Source: Perognathus longimembris pacificus (lineage: Eukaryota; Chordata; Mammalia; Rodentia; Heteromyidae). Taken from it: a DNA stretch of 64,000 bases. Position 1 is the first letter of the stretch. The number at the start of each line of letters is the position of its first letter. The translations under genes and the position numbers were made by a program. A model generated the notes under the pieces. It searched no databases. It was not told where the DNA came from and saw only the letters and a list, made by a program, of their open reading frames with translations. The DNA lies in assembly GCF_023159225.1 (NCBI RefSeq), contig NC_063177.1:16702673-16766672 (forward strand), given 5' to 3'. Shown piece after piece: positions 36,741-49,899 of the stretch.

Positions 36741-38881
36741 CAGATGGGCAGCTGGCCATCACAGACAATTCTATCCTCAGCCTAAAAGACTAGAGCAAAG
36801 TGGCTGACTCCTCTTCTGCCAGCCCTGGTGGAGGCGGGGCCAGGATAAGGAGACAGTGGTCTGCATCCACAGCCCCCCATGGGAGAAAAGACCAAACGGG
36901 ATTATCAGAACCTCAGGTCCTCTTTCACCTAACTCCCTTCTCTCTTCTGTTCTAGTATGCAAGAAGAAATCCTGATGTTGGTGGCTGGGTGGGAACCTGG
37001 GTTCACTGAATTCTAGCAGTTGATGATATTTTCCAGAAAGAAAGAACTCAGGAGGTAATATCCAGAGCTGTCAATATAGGATAGCTAGAGGAGTGATGAT
37101 AGAAAGAACTTCCAGGAAAAAGAGAGGCCCTTTGCTCTAGCATTGAGGCAGGTAAGAGAAGGAGTCCCAGTGGGATAAGAGAGTTGTAGCTTGGAGTGGG
37201 TGGAGCCAAGGAGAAGAGAGACCTCACTTAGGACCAAATTCTGGCAGCAGGAAGAGGGCACAAGAGAGATTATCTGTGGCCAGTAGAGATGGGCATAAAA
37301 TTTGCCAGTGACGGAAGAGCTCAGGAAACTGCATTGCTGCTAATACTTCTGGTTCTGAAGGCTACATGGCAAGTATTAGGTTTATACTTAACGTGTCTGC
37401 TGTGTTCAGCCTTTTGAATGTTTTTATATCTTTTGACCTTTCAAAGAAAATGATTCTGAGCCAGGCATTAGTGGCTGAGATCTTAGGATAGAGGTTCAAA
37501 GCCAACCCAGGCAGAAAAACCTGTGAGACTCCTTTTTTTTTTTTTTTTTTGCGGGGGGGGGGGGCGGTCATTCCTGTGGCTTGAACTCTGGGCCTGGGCG
37601 CTATCCCTGAGCTCCTTTTGCTCAAGGCTAGTGTTCTACCAGTTAAGTCACAGCTCCACTTCCAGTTTTTTGTCTGTGATTAATTGGAGATAAGGGTCTC
37701 ACAGACTTTCTTGTATGGGCTGGCTTTGAATGTCGAACCTCAGATCTCAGCTTCGTGAATAGTTAGGATTACAGGCGTGAGCCGCTGGCGCCTGGCCATG
37801 GAAGACTCTTTTCTTTCTTTCTTTTGGCCAGTCCTAGGCCTTGGACTCAGGGCCTGAGCACTGTCCCTGGCTTCTTTTTGCTCAAGGCTAGCACTCTGCC
37901 ACTTGAGCCACAGCAGCACTTCTGGCCATTTTCTGTATATGTGGTGCTGGGGAATTGAACCCAGGGTTTCATGTATACAAGACAAGCACTGTGGCCACTA
38001 GGCCATATCCCCAGGCCCCTGGGAGACTCTTATTACCAGTTAACCAGCAAAAAAAGGTAGAAGTGTAAATGTGGCCTGTGTGGTATAGAAAGAAAGATAG
38101 AGAGGAAGGAAGGAAGGAAGGAAGGAAGGAAGGAAGGAAGGAAGGAAAGAAGGAAGGAAGGAAGGAAGGAAGGAAGGAAGGAAGGAAGGAAGGAAGGAAG
38201 GCAAGCGAGCCAGTGGCTCATATTTGTAATCCTAGCTACTCAGGAGGGTAAGATCTGAGGATCATGGTTCAAAGCCAGCCCAAGCAGGAAAGTCCATGAG
38301 ACTCTTATCTCCAATTAACTACTCAGAAAAATCTGGAAGTGGCGCTGTACCTCAAGTGGTAGAGCACTAGTCTTGTATATAAACAGGCTTAGGGATAGCA
38401 CCCAGCTCTTGAGTTCAAGCCCCAGGATGGGCAAAAAAAAAAAAAAAAAAAAAACAAAGAAGAAAGAAAGAATTGGAGAGGAGTTCTTAAAGGAATGAGC
38501 ACATGGTAGGTGTGTCTTCTTCAGTCAGCACAGAAGCCCAGAGTCATAGAAGGCACTTTATACATCCAATGTTTACGCCCAGTACAGGGCTTTCTAGGGT
38601 CCAGGATTTCACTGAGGAATGAAAGCAGAGATAGAACAGGTGAGATGAGACTCCTACTTGGCTGAAGAGGGATGTAGGAATAGTTGACCCTCTTCTGGGA
38701 CTCCACCCCCCCTCCCCTTCCTCCCTGATGTTTCTGCTGAGTTTTCCCTATTGCACAAGACTCCTTCCTTCTCAGAACATCCAAGAGGTTACTGGAAGTG
38801 TAGAGCAGATTACAGTTACTATTCCACTCAACAATAGACAGAAAGAGATAACCCTTAATCATCCCCAGAAAAGACAGAAGC

Positions 38882-38955
<74 letters not shown>

Positions 38956-39628
38956 AAATTCTTGGGGGTTTTTTTGGTTTTGTTTTTTTTTTTTTTTGGC
39001 CAGTCCTGGGCCTTGGACTCAGGGCCTGAGCACTGTCCCTGGCTTCTTCCCGCTCAAGGCTAGCACTCTGCCTCTTGAGCCATAGCGCCGCTTCTGGCCG
39101 TTTTCTGTATATGTGGTGCTGGGGAATTGAACCTAGGGCCTCGTGTATCCGAGGCAGGCACTCTTGCCACTAGGCTATATCCCCAGCCCTGGTTTTGTTT
39201 TTTTTAAAACATTGCTAGGAAGCTGAGGGAGAGAAAGACAAAGAGGATGACAGAGGCCAATACACATAAATAAAGGGATAGATAGAAGGAAAGAGAGAAT
39301 TAATTACATGGGGAAGCCAGAAACAGAGAGAGAACGAAGGCAAAGGAGAAAGAAACCTTGGCAGAAATATTGAGAAAGGTTGTTACAGGGCTTCAGAGCA
39401 AACCTAGTCATAGAGTTGATTAAAAAATAGTCATAAAGGGCTGGGAATATGGCCTAGTGGCAAGAGTGCTTGCCTCCTACACATGAAGCTCTCGGTTCGA
39501 TTCCCCAGCACCACATATATGGAAAACGGCCAGAAGGGGCGCTGTGGCTCAGGTGGCAGAGTGCTAGCCTTGAGCGGGAAGAAGCCAGGGACAGTGCTCA
39601 GGCCCTGAGTCCAAGGCCCAGGACTGGC

Positions 39629-39663
<35 letters not shown>

Positions 39664-40990
39664 ATAAAGCCTAGAGAAACAGAAATAAATGAAGACAGAA
39701 AGGTAGAAGGCACAGCTAGCTTAAACAGCTTGATAGTGAGAACAAATGGTAAGAAAGAACAAGCAGACTCAGGAGGGAGGGAGATGATAGAGATTAGCAG
39801 ATGAGAGAAGAGAGGTGGAGAATGCAGAGGAGGGGGATTAGACAAGGAGCTGTGGAGCAAAGGGGCTGGAAGCAGAGGAGGAGGCATCAATGAAATGATT
39901 CCCTGGTGGAGAAGAAGAGAGAAGAATATGTTGAGTTAGAGATGGGCAGAAAGACAAAGAACAAACAGCTGCAGTGCAACACAAAGGAGGCTGACAGTAA
40001 TTGATAGGCTGAGATGGCAGGAAGATGAGGACAAGTCAGAATCAGAGATAAGCCTTGGCATAGAGAATAGCAAGGGGCTGATGAGGAGTCATGGGGAGGA
40101 AAAGCAGGGCAAGCTCAGAATAATAGAATAAGTATTCCAAAGAAGGAGGAATGCAGAGATAGAAAAAGAGGGGGTAGAGGAACAAAAACTGAGATGGCCA
40201 TCTATCATAAAAATAGGTATATAAGCTAGGAGTCTATGGCTCATACCTGTAATCTGAGCTACTCTGGAAGCTGAGATCTAAGGATTGGAAGGTTTGAAGT
40301 CAGTTCAGGCAGTCCATGAGACTCTTATCTCCAACTAGTTATCAGAAAACAGGAAGTGGTGCTGTGGCTCAAAGTGGTAGAGTGGTAGCCTTGAGTGAAA
40401 AAGCTCAGGGACAGCACCTAGGCCTGATTTCAAGCCCTATAACCAATAACAACAACAAGCAGCCCAAAGAGAGAAAGTAACTAGAGGAGAGAAAGGAGGA
40501 ACTGATAATCGAAAGTAGATAAACACAGGCAGAAAATAAGTGCTTTCCTCATATATATGAAGCCCTGGGTTGGATTCCCAAGCACCACATATATAGAAAA
40601 ATCCAGAAGTGGTACTGTGGCTCAAATGGTAGAGTGCTAGCCTTAAGCAAAAAGAAGCCAGGGACAGTGCTCAGGCCCTGACTTCAAGCCCCAGGACTGG
40701 CCACAAAACAAAACAGACTAGCTAGGGGGCTGGGGATATAGCCTAGTGGCAAGAGTGCCTGCCTCGGTATACCCGAGGCCCTAGGTTCGATTCCCCAGCA
40801 CCACATATACAGAAAACGGCCAGAAGCGGCGCTTTGGCTCAAGTGGCAGAGTGCTAGCCTTGAGCGGGAAGAAGCCAGGGACAGTGCTCAGGCCCTGAGT
40901 CCAAGGCCAGGACTGGCCAAAAAAAACAAAAACAAAAACAAAAACAAACAAAACAGACTAGCTAGGATTATAAGTGTGAGCCACCTGGGG
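36741..40990. repeat. Intergenic repeats downstream of the TLCD2 remnant
   Basis: B1 head plus 37458-37530, interrupted by B1-Geo minus 37534-37797 and IDL-Geo minus 37812-38018. (GGAA)n 38103-38200. B1-Geo plus 38203-38455. (GA)n 38886-38951. IDL-Geo minus 38978-39189, plus 39438-39660 (AGTCATAAAG on both sides), plus 40534-40706 (5'-truncated) and plus 40727-40930 (flanked by perfect AAACAGACTAGCTAGG copies). B1-Geo plus 40211-40450. 36741-37450 and 39661-40210 look unique, with no gene seen. Confidence 0.8.
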
Positions 40991-40999
40991 CCTGGCCTG

Positions 41000-41163
41000 T
41001 TTTCTTATTTTTTGAGACAGGGTCTTGTGTTCTCAAGGCTGTCCTCAAACTCCTAAGCTCAAGCATTCCTCCTGCTTCAATCTCCTGAATAGCTGAGACC
41101 AAAAGTGTGCAGCACTGTACCTGGTCAAAGTAGTCTGGGTCAGTTTGTCCTTAACAGAAATGC

Positions 41164-41209
<46 letters not shown>

Positions 41210-44200
41210 GGGACTTAAACTCAGGGCCTCTCACTTTTACTTACCTTCCCAAAGCTGACATTCTACTACTTGAGCCACACCTCTACTTCCAGTTTTTTTG
41301 TTTTTTTGTTTTTTGTTGTTGGCTTTGAACTGTGATCCTCAGATCAGAGCCTTCTGAGTAGCTAGGATTACAGGTGTGAGCCACTGGCACTCAGCTTAGA
41401 AATGTCTTCTAGTAAAGTAAATCATGTTATCATCATAACTGAATGTCTTGATTAAATGTTATCTACCTAAAGATTTTGAAGAAGAAATGTGGCAGTCTAT
41501 GGGAGGAATCTGTTCCTTAAGACTGTAGTGAGGGGGGCTGGGAATGTGGCTTAGTGGTAGAGTGCTTGCTTAGCATGCATGAAGCCCTAGGTTTGATTCC
41601 TTAGTATCACATAAACAGAAAAAGCCATAAGTGGCAGAAAAAGATGGAAGTGGTGTCCTGTCCTGCAGGAGAGACGGGATAGCACACCCCACACAGACGG
41701 GTCCAGGAAGAGGATATAGGGGGCTGACAGACTGCCACCCAGCCCCCCTCTCGATGGAGGACACACAAACAGCCTGGGAGCCAGTCAGCGCTAAGACTTG
41801 TTTAATGGCAGCAATGAGCTGTTCTTTTAAAGGGGTTGGAGGGCGGCGGAAGGGGAGGGGTACGTGCACTACATAGGGGCTGGGATTTGATGCTTGAGCT
41901 GTCCATCAGGGTGGAGCTCCGAGGGACCTCCCTAAGGGGTGGCCTAATTCTACTTCACAGCCCACAGAACCACCTCCGGGTTCACCACCAGGTACCATCT
42001 TGGCTACACACCTGGTCCCAAGGCTGGGAGGCGGGGGCCAGCTAGAACTGCCTCTTAATGATGCAAGGCATGGGGTGGGTGTGCCCCACAAAGTGGCACT
42101 GTGGCTCAAGTGGTAAGGTGCTAGCTTTGAGCAAAAGAAGCTCAGGGACAGTGCCAGGCCCTGAGTTCAAGCCCCAAGACTGGCCAAAAAAAAAAAAAAA
42201 AAAAAAAAGCCAAGTACGGGTGCTCATGCTCCCCTAACTTCCTCTATTCTCTTCTTCTCTCTTTGCAGTGCTGGATATTGAACACAGGACCTCCCATGTG
42301 CTAAGAACATGCTCTTATCATTGAGCAAACTTCCAGCCCCAGCAGCTCCATTTTTGTCTGCCCAACAATATGGGGATTTCCCCTTGGAACACAGCCCTTC
42401 TCCCACTGTTACTCACAATGAGCATGTGACCCAGGCCTACTCATAGAAGGCCATATCTCTTTTTACTGAATTAAGCTCAGGACATAGGAAAAAAACGATA
42501 CAGTTTGACTTCTGCTAGGACTTTTGGTGAATGTTTGCCCAATGTGTGCTGACCTTGCTAAGTTAGGATGTAAAAGAGCATAAAACCAACCCAGAAAAAG
42601 TGGGTTCAAAAGATGTGGGGATATATTTCTGGTATCGTTTGAGTATCTACATCAAACTGAATGATGATTTTTAATGAGAAAGTGAGGCTAGAGTAAGTGT
42701 GCCAGAAAATGACAATGATGTTAGGCATAGTGGTATATGCCTGTAACCCTAGCATTGGGGAAGCAGAGACAGGAAGGTCATTTGTTCTGCTTCAGCCTGA
42801 GTGACATAGTGAAACTCTGTTTCAAAAAGATGGGGGTTCGGGGCTGGGAATGTGGCTTAGTGGTAGAGTACCTTGCATGCATGAAACCGTGGGTTTGATA
42901 CCTCGGTACCACATACACAGGAAAAGCTGGAAGAGGTGCTGTAGCTCAATTGGTAGAGTGCTAGCCTTGAGCAAAAGAAGCTCAGGGCTCTTGACTGGAA
43001 AAAAAAAAAAGATGGAGGGGGGAGGAGAAAGAAGAGGAGAGAGAGAAAGCAGAAGAAGGAAGAGAAGGAGAAGGGGATGGGGGATTCTGCAAAAGGAAAG
43101 TTCAATTCAGGAAAAAAGATTTACTTACGTGGTTAAGTATGAGTGGAATTCTCCTTTGCAATAGTGAGTTTGATTAACATATCTCCATCATTTAATTTTG
43201 CATAGAATTGAAACCTAGAGAAGGTAAGTGACTTAATCCTGCACATCCAAATGTTTTGTAGCACAGCCAAATTTAGAATCCAGGTCTTTTATTTGGTTTG
43301 ACTTCCTATAGAATCTCTTTCTTTACTGAAAGGTTAAAGAATAGAGACACTTCAAAGTGGAACGAGTCTGCTAACAACTAATGATAGATCACCTCAGATA
43401 AATTGACTCTGGTTTGGTACTTACAAATCAGGATGCTTCTGTTTGAAAGCCAGACTTCTAGTCACAAGGTATTGATTTCTTCACTTTTGAAAATTCAGTA
43501 ACCATACAGGGCAGAGCTGCATTTCAGCTTGCAGATCTGAAACCACGTAAGCTGGTACAATGCTGTGGAGCAGCACCTGCCTGTATTGGAAGCCAGGGTT
43601 TCATTCGTCATGTCTGCAAGGTCCTGGGACCTCTTTCTGCAGAGATACAGAGGCAAGTCATGTGGATTTAGGAGTGAAGAATGGGAGGTCACCAGGCATC
43701 CGTGGCTCACACCTGTAATCCTAGCTACCCAGGAGGCTGAGATCTGAGGATGGTGATTCACAGCCAGCCCAGGCAGGAAAGTACCTGAGACTCTTACCTC
43801 CAGTTAATCAAATAAGGCAGAAGTGAAGCTATGGCTCAAATGATAGAGTGCTAGCCTTGATCCTTGAGCAAAAAAGCTAAGGGGTAGTACCTAGGTCCTG
43901 AGTTAAAGCCCAGTACTAGCATGTGTTTGTGCACGTGCATGTAAACACACACACACACACGCACACAGACAGACAGAAGTTCCTCTGTGTAGTACAATGT
44001 GTGTGGTTCCCCAGAAAGGGCTCTCTGCTTACCACCACCAAAACACAGACACTTGGATAGCTTCTGACATTCCAGAGATATTAAGTCATTTCTCAGGGCT
44101 AAGCTTTGCTCTCTCATGCCTTCCCATGCCTTTGAGAGAACTCCCTCATCTCCTTGACCTTCACTGGTTAACCTTGCTAATCCCGGGTACCCAGAGATTT

Positions 44201-45640
44201 GCATGGTGGCTTTCTTTATCTCAGATCCTGAGCCAGGTCATTGAAAGAGGACAGAGATGCCTGCAGAGTTGGAGTGCCATAAATACGCTGCCACCCAACT
44301 AGTCACCTGCTTTTGTTAGCAGCCTGTCCAATGATCATTTCCCTCCGTTCTTACCATTTCTTCCCTAACACCAATTCCTTGCAGAATCCAAGTACCCCAT
44401 AGCAATCCCAGAGCAATCAGGAGGGAGTGCTAGGGAGATGGATGAGAGAAACAAAGGCACAATCCAAGGCAGCTGTAGCAGCATTTCTTTGAAATAAGTT
44501 GATTCTTCAAAACTCATATACAACTTTGTGGGGGGGGAGGGGTGGTGGCTGGGAATGTGGCTTAGTGGTAGAGTGCTTACCTAGCATGCATGAAGCCCTG
44601 GGTTTGATTCCTCAGTGCCACATAAACAGAAAAAGATGGAAGTGGCAGAAAAAAATGGAAGTGGCACTGTGGTTCAAATGGCAGAGTGCTAGTCTTGAGC
44701 AAAAAGAAGCTCAGGGACAGTGCCTAAGCCCTGAGTTCAGGCCCCAGGACTGGCAAAAAAAATTCATATACAATTTTTTTAAAAAGTCATATGAACTTTG
44801 CATTCTACTTCAAAATCTTCCTGTCTGTGGGGAATGAGGGAGGAGGTAACAAACAGTACAAGAAATGTATCCAAAGCCTAACGTATGAAACTGTAACCTC
44901 TCTGTACATCAGTTTGACAATAAAAATTAAAAAAAAAACCTTCCTGTCTGTTTTAGTATAACATCTGAAACAACTTGAAAGTTTCAATCCTTGATTTTTT
45001 TTTTTTTTGGCGAGGGCCTGAGCACTGTCCCTGGCTTCCTTTTGCTCAAGGCTAGCACACTGCCACTTGAACCATAGCACCGCTTCTGGCCATTTTCTAT
45101 ATATGTGGTGCTGAGGAATCGAACCCAGGGCTTCATGTATACGAGGCAAGCTCTCTTGCCACTAGGCCATATTCCCAGCCCCCTTGATTTTTTTTTTTTG
45201 CCAGTCCTGGGGCTTGGACTCAGGGCCTGAGCACTGTCCCTGGCTTCTTCCCGCTCAAGGCTAGCACTCTGCCACATGAGCCACAGCACCGCTTCTGGCC
45301 GTTTTCTGTATATGTGGTGCTGGGGAATCGAACCTAGGGCCTCGTGTATCCGAGGCAGGCACTCTTGCCACTAGGCTATATCCCCAGCCCAGTAAGTTTT
45401 TTTAATAAAAAAAAAAATCGGGGGCTGGGGATATGGCCTAGCGGCAAGAGTGCTTGCCTCTTATACATGAAGCCCTGGGTTCGATTCCCCAGCACCACAT
45501 ATACAGAAAATGGCCAGAAGTGGCGCTGTGGCTCATGTGGCAGAGTGCTAGCCTTGAGCGGGAAGAAGCCAGGGACAGTGTTCAGGCCCTGAGTTCAAGG
45601 CCCAGGACTGGCAAAAAAAAAAAACAAAAAAACTTACTAA
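41000..45640. repeat. Intergenic repeats, SINEs and L1 tail
   Basis: B1-like minus 40985-41128; (TG)n 41167-41205; B1 half minus 41206-41397; IDL-Geo plus 41535-42205 split by an LTR (separate entry); ID-like minus 42262-42338; B1 plus 42715-42830; IDL-Geo plus 42841-43004; B1-Geo plus 43690-43925; (CA)n 43948-43969; IDL-Geo plus 44550-44763; L1 3'-tail about 44820-44935; IDL-Geo minus 44992-45181, minus 45187-45390 and plus 45421-45624. 43005-43690 and 43985-44540 look unique, with no gene seen. Confidence 0.78.
41654..42090 (-). mobile_element. Solo LTR of an ERVK-like endogenous retrovirus
   Basis: 437-bp block beginning TG and ending CA, flanked by perfect 6-bp duplications AAGTGG (41648-41653 and 42091-42096). 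It interrupts an IDL-Geo SINE exactly at that hexamer. Read on minus it has a TATA-like TTTAAAAG, a following ATTAAA polyadenylation-like signal and a terminus ending GGACAGGACA, the U3-R-U5 order. A 6-bp duplication is typical of class II (ERVK/IAP-like) elements. No internal retroviral genes are present, so it is a recombined solo LTR. Confidence 0.85.
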
Positions 45641-45959
45641 ACATCTAGTGAAACTCAGCATTATGATATGAGGAACACGTGCCATTTTATTATTTTGTGG
45701 TTCTAAGTGCTAATGGCATAATTCACTTTCTTTGTTCTTTCTCTTTCCAACAAATATTTACAAAGGACCTAGGATGAGTAATAGTTAGTAAATGAGCCAG
45801 AGCCCTGGACTCAAATGGACTGGTTGTCCACCTGTGAAATGTAACAGGCTGTCTAGAACTTGTCTCAGAATCTTCTTTTTGTTTGTTTGCTTTTTTTACC
45901 CAAATTTGTACTTCCCAGTATTCTCCCAGGACAGTAATAGCTCTGCCATATTGTATAAG

Positions 45960-47265
45960 TCAGTAATATAAGAATCAGCCTTACAAAGAAACATATGAGG
46001 AAATGCTCATCATTCCTGGCCATAAAGGAAATGCAAATTAAAACAACCCTGAGAAACCACCTTACCCCAGTTAGAATGGCCAATACTCTGAATTCAGATG
46101 TGGAGAAAGAGGAACCCTACTGCATTGCTGGTGGGAATGTAAACTAGTACAACCACTCTGGAAAGCAGTCTGGAGGTTCCTCATAAAACTAAACATAGAC
46201 ATACTCTATGACCCAGCCATACCACTCCTGGGCAACTACCCTGAGCAATAGGAACCAGGATACGACAGGAACACCTGCACTTCCATGTTCCTTGCTGCAC
46301 TGTTCACAATAGCCAAGATACGGAAACAGCCCAGATGAATGGATCCCAAAAACGTGGTACCTATATACAATGGAATTTTACACAGCCATTAGAAAGAATA
46401 AAATAATGTCATTCACAGGGAAATGGATGGAACTAGAATAAATCATGTTGAGTGAGGTAAGCCAAGATGAGAGAGACAAATGGTGCATGGTCTCCCTGAT
46501 ATGCAGATGTTAGATTTAAAATGCAATGAGATATGACAAAGTAAACAGGACTCAAGATACCCATACACAGTGAGACCAAAAGATATTGATAGTCTTAGGA
46601 GAAAAACACCAAATTGTAATACCCAAGCACCTTTTCATATGTACTTAAAATAATAACAGACTGAAAAGAACCCCAAAGAAAAGGAAAGAAAGGACCTCTT
46701 CTTAATTTGTCCTATTGATTTTTGTTTTGTTTTGTTTTGTTTTGCCAGTCCTGGGGCTTGGACTCAGGGCCTGAGCATTGTCCCTGGCTTCTTGTTTTTT
46801 TTTGCTCAAGGCTAGCACTCTGCCACTTGAGCCACAGCACCACTTCTGACCATTTTCTATATATGTGGTACTGGGGAATCGAACCCAGGGCTTCATGTAT
46901 ATGAGGCAAGCGCTCTTGCCACTAGGCCATATTCCCAGCCCTGTCCTATTGATTTTAGATGACTGTAATTTTTTTTACCTCATATATGATATATACACAT
47001 GCACATCTGAGGGAAGCTGGAAGGAGGGCATAGAATGAGTGGAAAGCGAGTGAAAAGTACAGCAGAGGGGCCCATCAGCCGCCCTGCACATGGATGAAAG
47101 TGAACTAAACAACTCAAGGGCAGTGTTGGGAGGGAGGGAATGAGAGAGAAGGAGGGAACAGCTGATACTAAACAAAAGGAAAGAAATGTACATATTGCCT
47201 GATATATGTAAAGGTACCCTGCTGTATATCACCTCTAAAACAACAATTTAAAAAAAGCATCAGCC
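45960..47265 (+). mobile_element. LINE-1 3' end (ORF2 C-terminus and 3'UTR), 5'-truncated
   Basis: 46020-46500 has the familiar end of L1 ORF2 (GGAAATGCAAATTAAAAC, TGGTGGGAATGTAAACTAG, CAATGGAATTTTACACAGCC, ATGGATGGAACTAGA) with frame breaks. The 3'UTR follows, ending near 47260 (CTGTATATCACC, then an A-rich end). IDL-Geo minus 46719-46940 is inserted in the 3'UTR, with TGTCCTATTGATTTT duplicated on each side. A dead copy. Confidence 0.92.
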
Positions 47266-47419
47266 TTACACTACCACTTCCCACCCTATTCACATCCATG
47301 CAATTAATTAATCATCAAGTTCAGAATGGCTTCCCCATTGTTCCTTGTGTCTCCTCAATCCCATCCAAGTCTGAGTCACTCTTAGTTCTACCTCAGGTAA
47401 CATAATGATGCTCATACTA

Positions 47420-49880
47420 TTTGTTTTGTTTTGTGTCAGTCTTGGGTCTTTATCTCAGGTCTTGGGCATTGTCCCTGAGCTTTTGTGCTCAAGGCTTGTG
47501 TTCCACCACTTGAGTAACACCTTCACTTCTGGCTTCTTGGTGATTATTTGCCGATAAGAGTTTCTGTGGACTTTCCTGCCTGTTGCTAGCTTTCAACCAT
47601 AAACCTCAGATCTCCGCTTCCAGAGTATCTAAGATTATAGGCATAAGTCATTGGTGCCTGGCTTCATAAACTACTCTTTAAATGGCAGCTAGTTTGAGAT
47701 TGTTCAAAAGCAAATCTGGTTAAGTCATTTCCCTCCTTAAAACTAACCAGTAGTTCCTCCTTTTTCTTAAGACAAAAGGTATAATTCACTATATAGCCTG
47801 TAGGGTTTTACATGGACTCTCCTCATTTACTCTTCTCAAGGCTTGTGGTTCAAAACCATCCTGGACAGAAAAGACCATGAGACTCTACGATTCAAGTGAT
47901 AGCCCTCCAGCCTTAAATAGAAAAAGCCAAAGTGAGAGTATGAGGCCCTGAACACCAGAAACTTTATTTATTTATTTATATTTATTTATTTATTTATTTT
48001 TTGGCCAGTCCTGGGGCTTGGACTCAGGGCCTGAGCACTGTCCCTGGCTTCTTTTTTTTGCTCAAGGCTAGCACTCTGCCACTTGAGCCACAGCGCCACT
48101 TCTGGCCGTTTTCTGTATATGTGGTGCTGGGGAATTGAACCCAGGGCCTCATGTATACGAGGCAAGCACTCTTGCCACTAGGCCATATCCCCATTCCCAC
48201 CAGAAACTTTAGAGATGGAATCTAGACTAATAGGGTCCTAGGCTCTATTAGAGAGATGAGTGCTAATGGATACAGGACTTCTTTTCCTTCCTTCCTTCCT
48301 TCCTTCCTTCCTTCCTTCCTTCCTTCCTTCCTTCCTTCCTTCCTTCCTCCTTTTTTGTCTTGTTTGTTCATTAACTGTCTTTGGAAGGGTAAGGAGAGGC
48401 ACACAAATGGAGGGACAAAGGGTAAACAAATGCTACCATAGTATTCACTAGACACTATGTTGAAAATGAACTATACAACTTGTGGGTGGGGAAGGGAGGG
48501 AAAAATTGGGAAAGATCCAGGGAAGGGGTGACATTACATTGTCCAAAAAGAAATGTACGGGGCTGGGGATATGGCCTAGTGGCAAGAGTGCTTGCCTCGT
48601 ATACATGAGGCCCTGGGTTCAAACCCTCAGCACCACATATGCAGAAAATGGCCAGAAGTGGCACTGTGGCTCAAGTGGCAGAGGGCTAGCCTTGAGCAAG
48701 AAGAAGCCAGGGACAGTGCTCAGGCCCTGAGTCCAAGCCCCAGGACTGGCCAAAAAAAAAAAGAAAAAAAAATGTACTCTATACTTGACCTATGTAACCG
48801 TAACCCCTCTGTTCATCACATTTAATAACAATTTTTAAAAGAATGACATCTCACACTAGAAAATATTTTATTTGAGTGACTCATAAAAAGTAATATTAAA
48901 TAAAATATTTTTAAGTAAAAAAATACCAGGAAATCAAAAATGGTATAATACTATTTTTATGTGTCTGTGACAGAACTGGGGCTTGAACTTAGGGCTTGGG
49001 TATTGTCCCTAAGCTTTTTTTGCTCAAGGCTAGCACTCTGCCAAATTGAGCCATAGCACTACTTCTGGCCTTTTCTATATATGGTGGTGCTGAGGAATCG
49101 AACCTAGGGCCATATTCCCAGCCCCCCTCATATTTACTTGTAGGTCTTGATTCAATTCTAATTAAAAAAGCATTTTCTTTTTGGTGATATTGGGGTTTGT
49201 ACTCAGGGCCCTGCACTTGTTGGGCTGAGGCTCTAGCAACTGAACCATGCCTCCAGCCCAGCTGGTTATTTTGGGGATGCCAGACTTCTCTGCCTGGGCT
49301 GGCTTCCAATCGTGATCCTCAGGATCTCAGTTTCCTGAGTACCTGAGCCAAAGGAATTGGGCAATTCCCCAAAATTGAGTCAAATTTTGTGTACAGTGTG
49401 AGATACCATTGCTAAGCAGAGGAAAGAGAGAGACACCACCAATGAAGTTCCTCAAAGTATCTTTTACTTTCTTAGGCTCTCTGACAAAATCCTCTCTGGT
49501 TTCTCAGGCAGAATTTTTTTTTTTCCAAATTTATTTTTGGCAGTGCTGGGAAACAAACCTAGGCCCTTGCACATACTAGGCAAGCATTCTACCACTGAGC
49601 CTTCATCTCCCAGCCAAGGTTAAATGCCTTGCTTGTGCACTGCCACCACTCTGCGTGAGGAGCCTACATTTTGGCTTGCTTTCGTCCTCCCCCCCCCCCC
49701 CCCCCCCCCGTCCCCCCTTCTGTATTCTCAATCCTTGGTATATAACGGGAACGCAAAATGACAATGGAATGAATGAATGTATGAACAAAGGGTTGATTGG
49801 GTTGGAGCTACTACTGCATATCAAGTCTGCATTTATGAGAAGAGACAGAACAGTGTATAATTTTGACAATTAAAATTCTG
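47420..49880. repeat. Repeats upstream of the PRPF8 promoter
   Basis: B1-Geo minus 47421-47668; (TTTA)n 47961-47999; IDL-Geo minus 47999-48195; (TTCC)n 48284-48349; L1 3'-tail 48355-48558 and 48773-48840, split by IDL-Geo plus 48559-48772; IDL-Geo minus 48960-49130; B1-like minus 49180-49345; ID-like minus 49525-49615; C21 homopolymer 49689-49709. No gene was seen. Confidence 0.8.
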
Positions 49881-49899
49881 AAGGCTCCCCTGTCTAGGA

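Noticed and set aside
38069..38251. Frames in (GGAA)n, and similar ones in (TTCC)n at 48.3 kb
   Set aside because: Tetranucleotide microsatellite translations only.
41836..42109. Short frames within the solo LTR
   Set aside because: The LTR has no internal region; the frames are short and unrelated to retroviral proteins.
45865..46083. Possible coding frame near the L1 remnant
   Set aside because: Antisense to a broken L1 ORF2 tail; no intact L1 protein remains.
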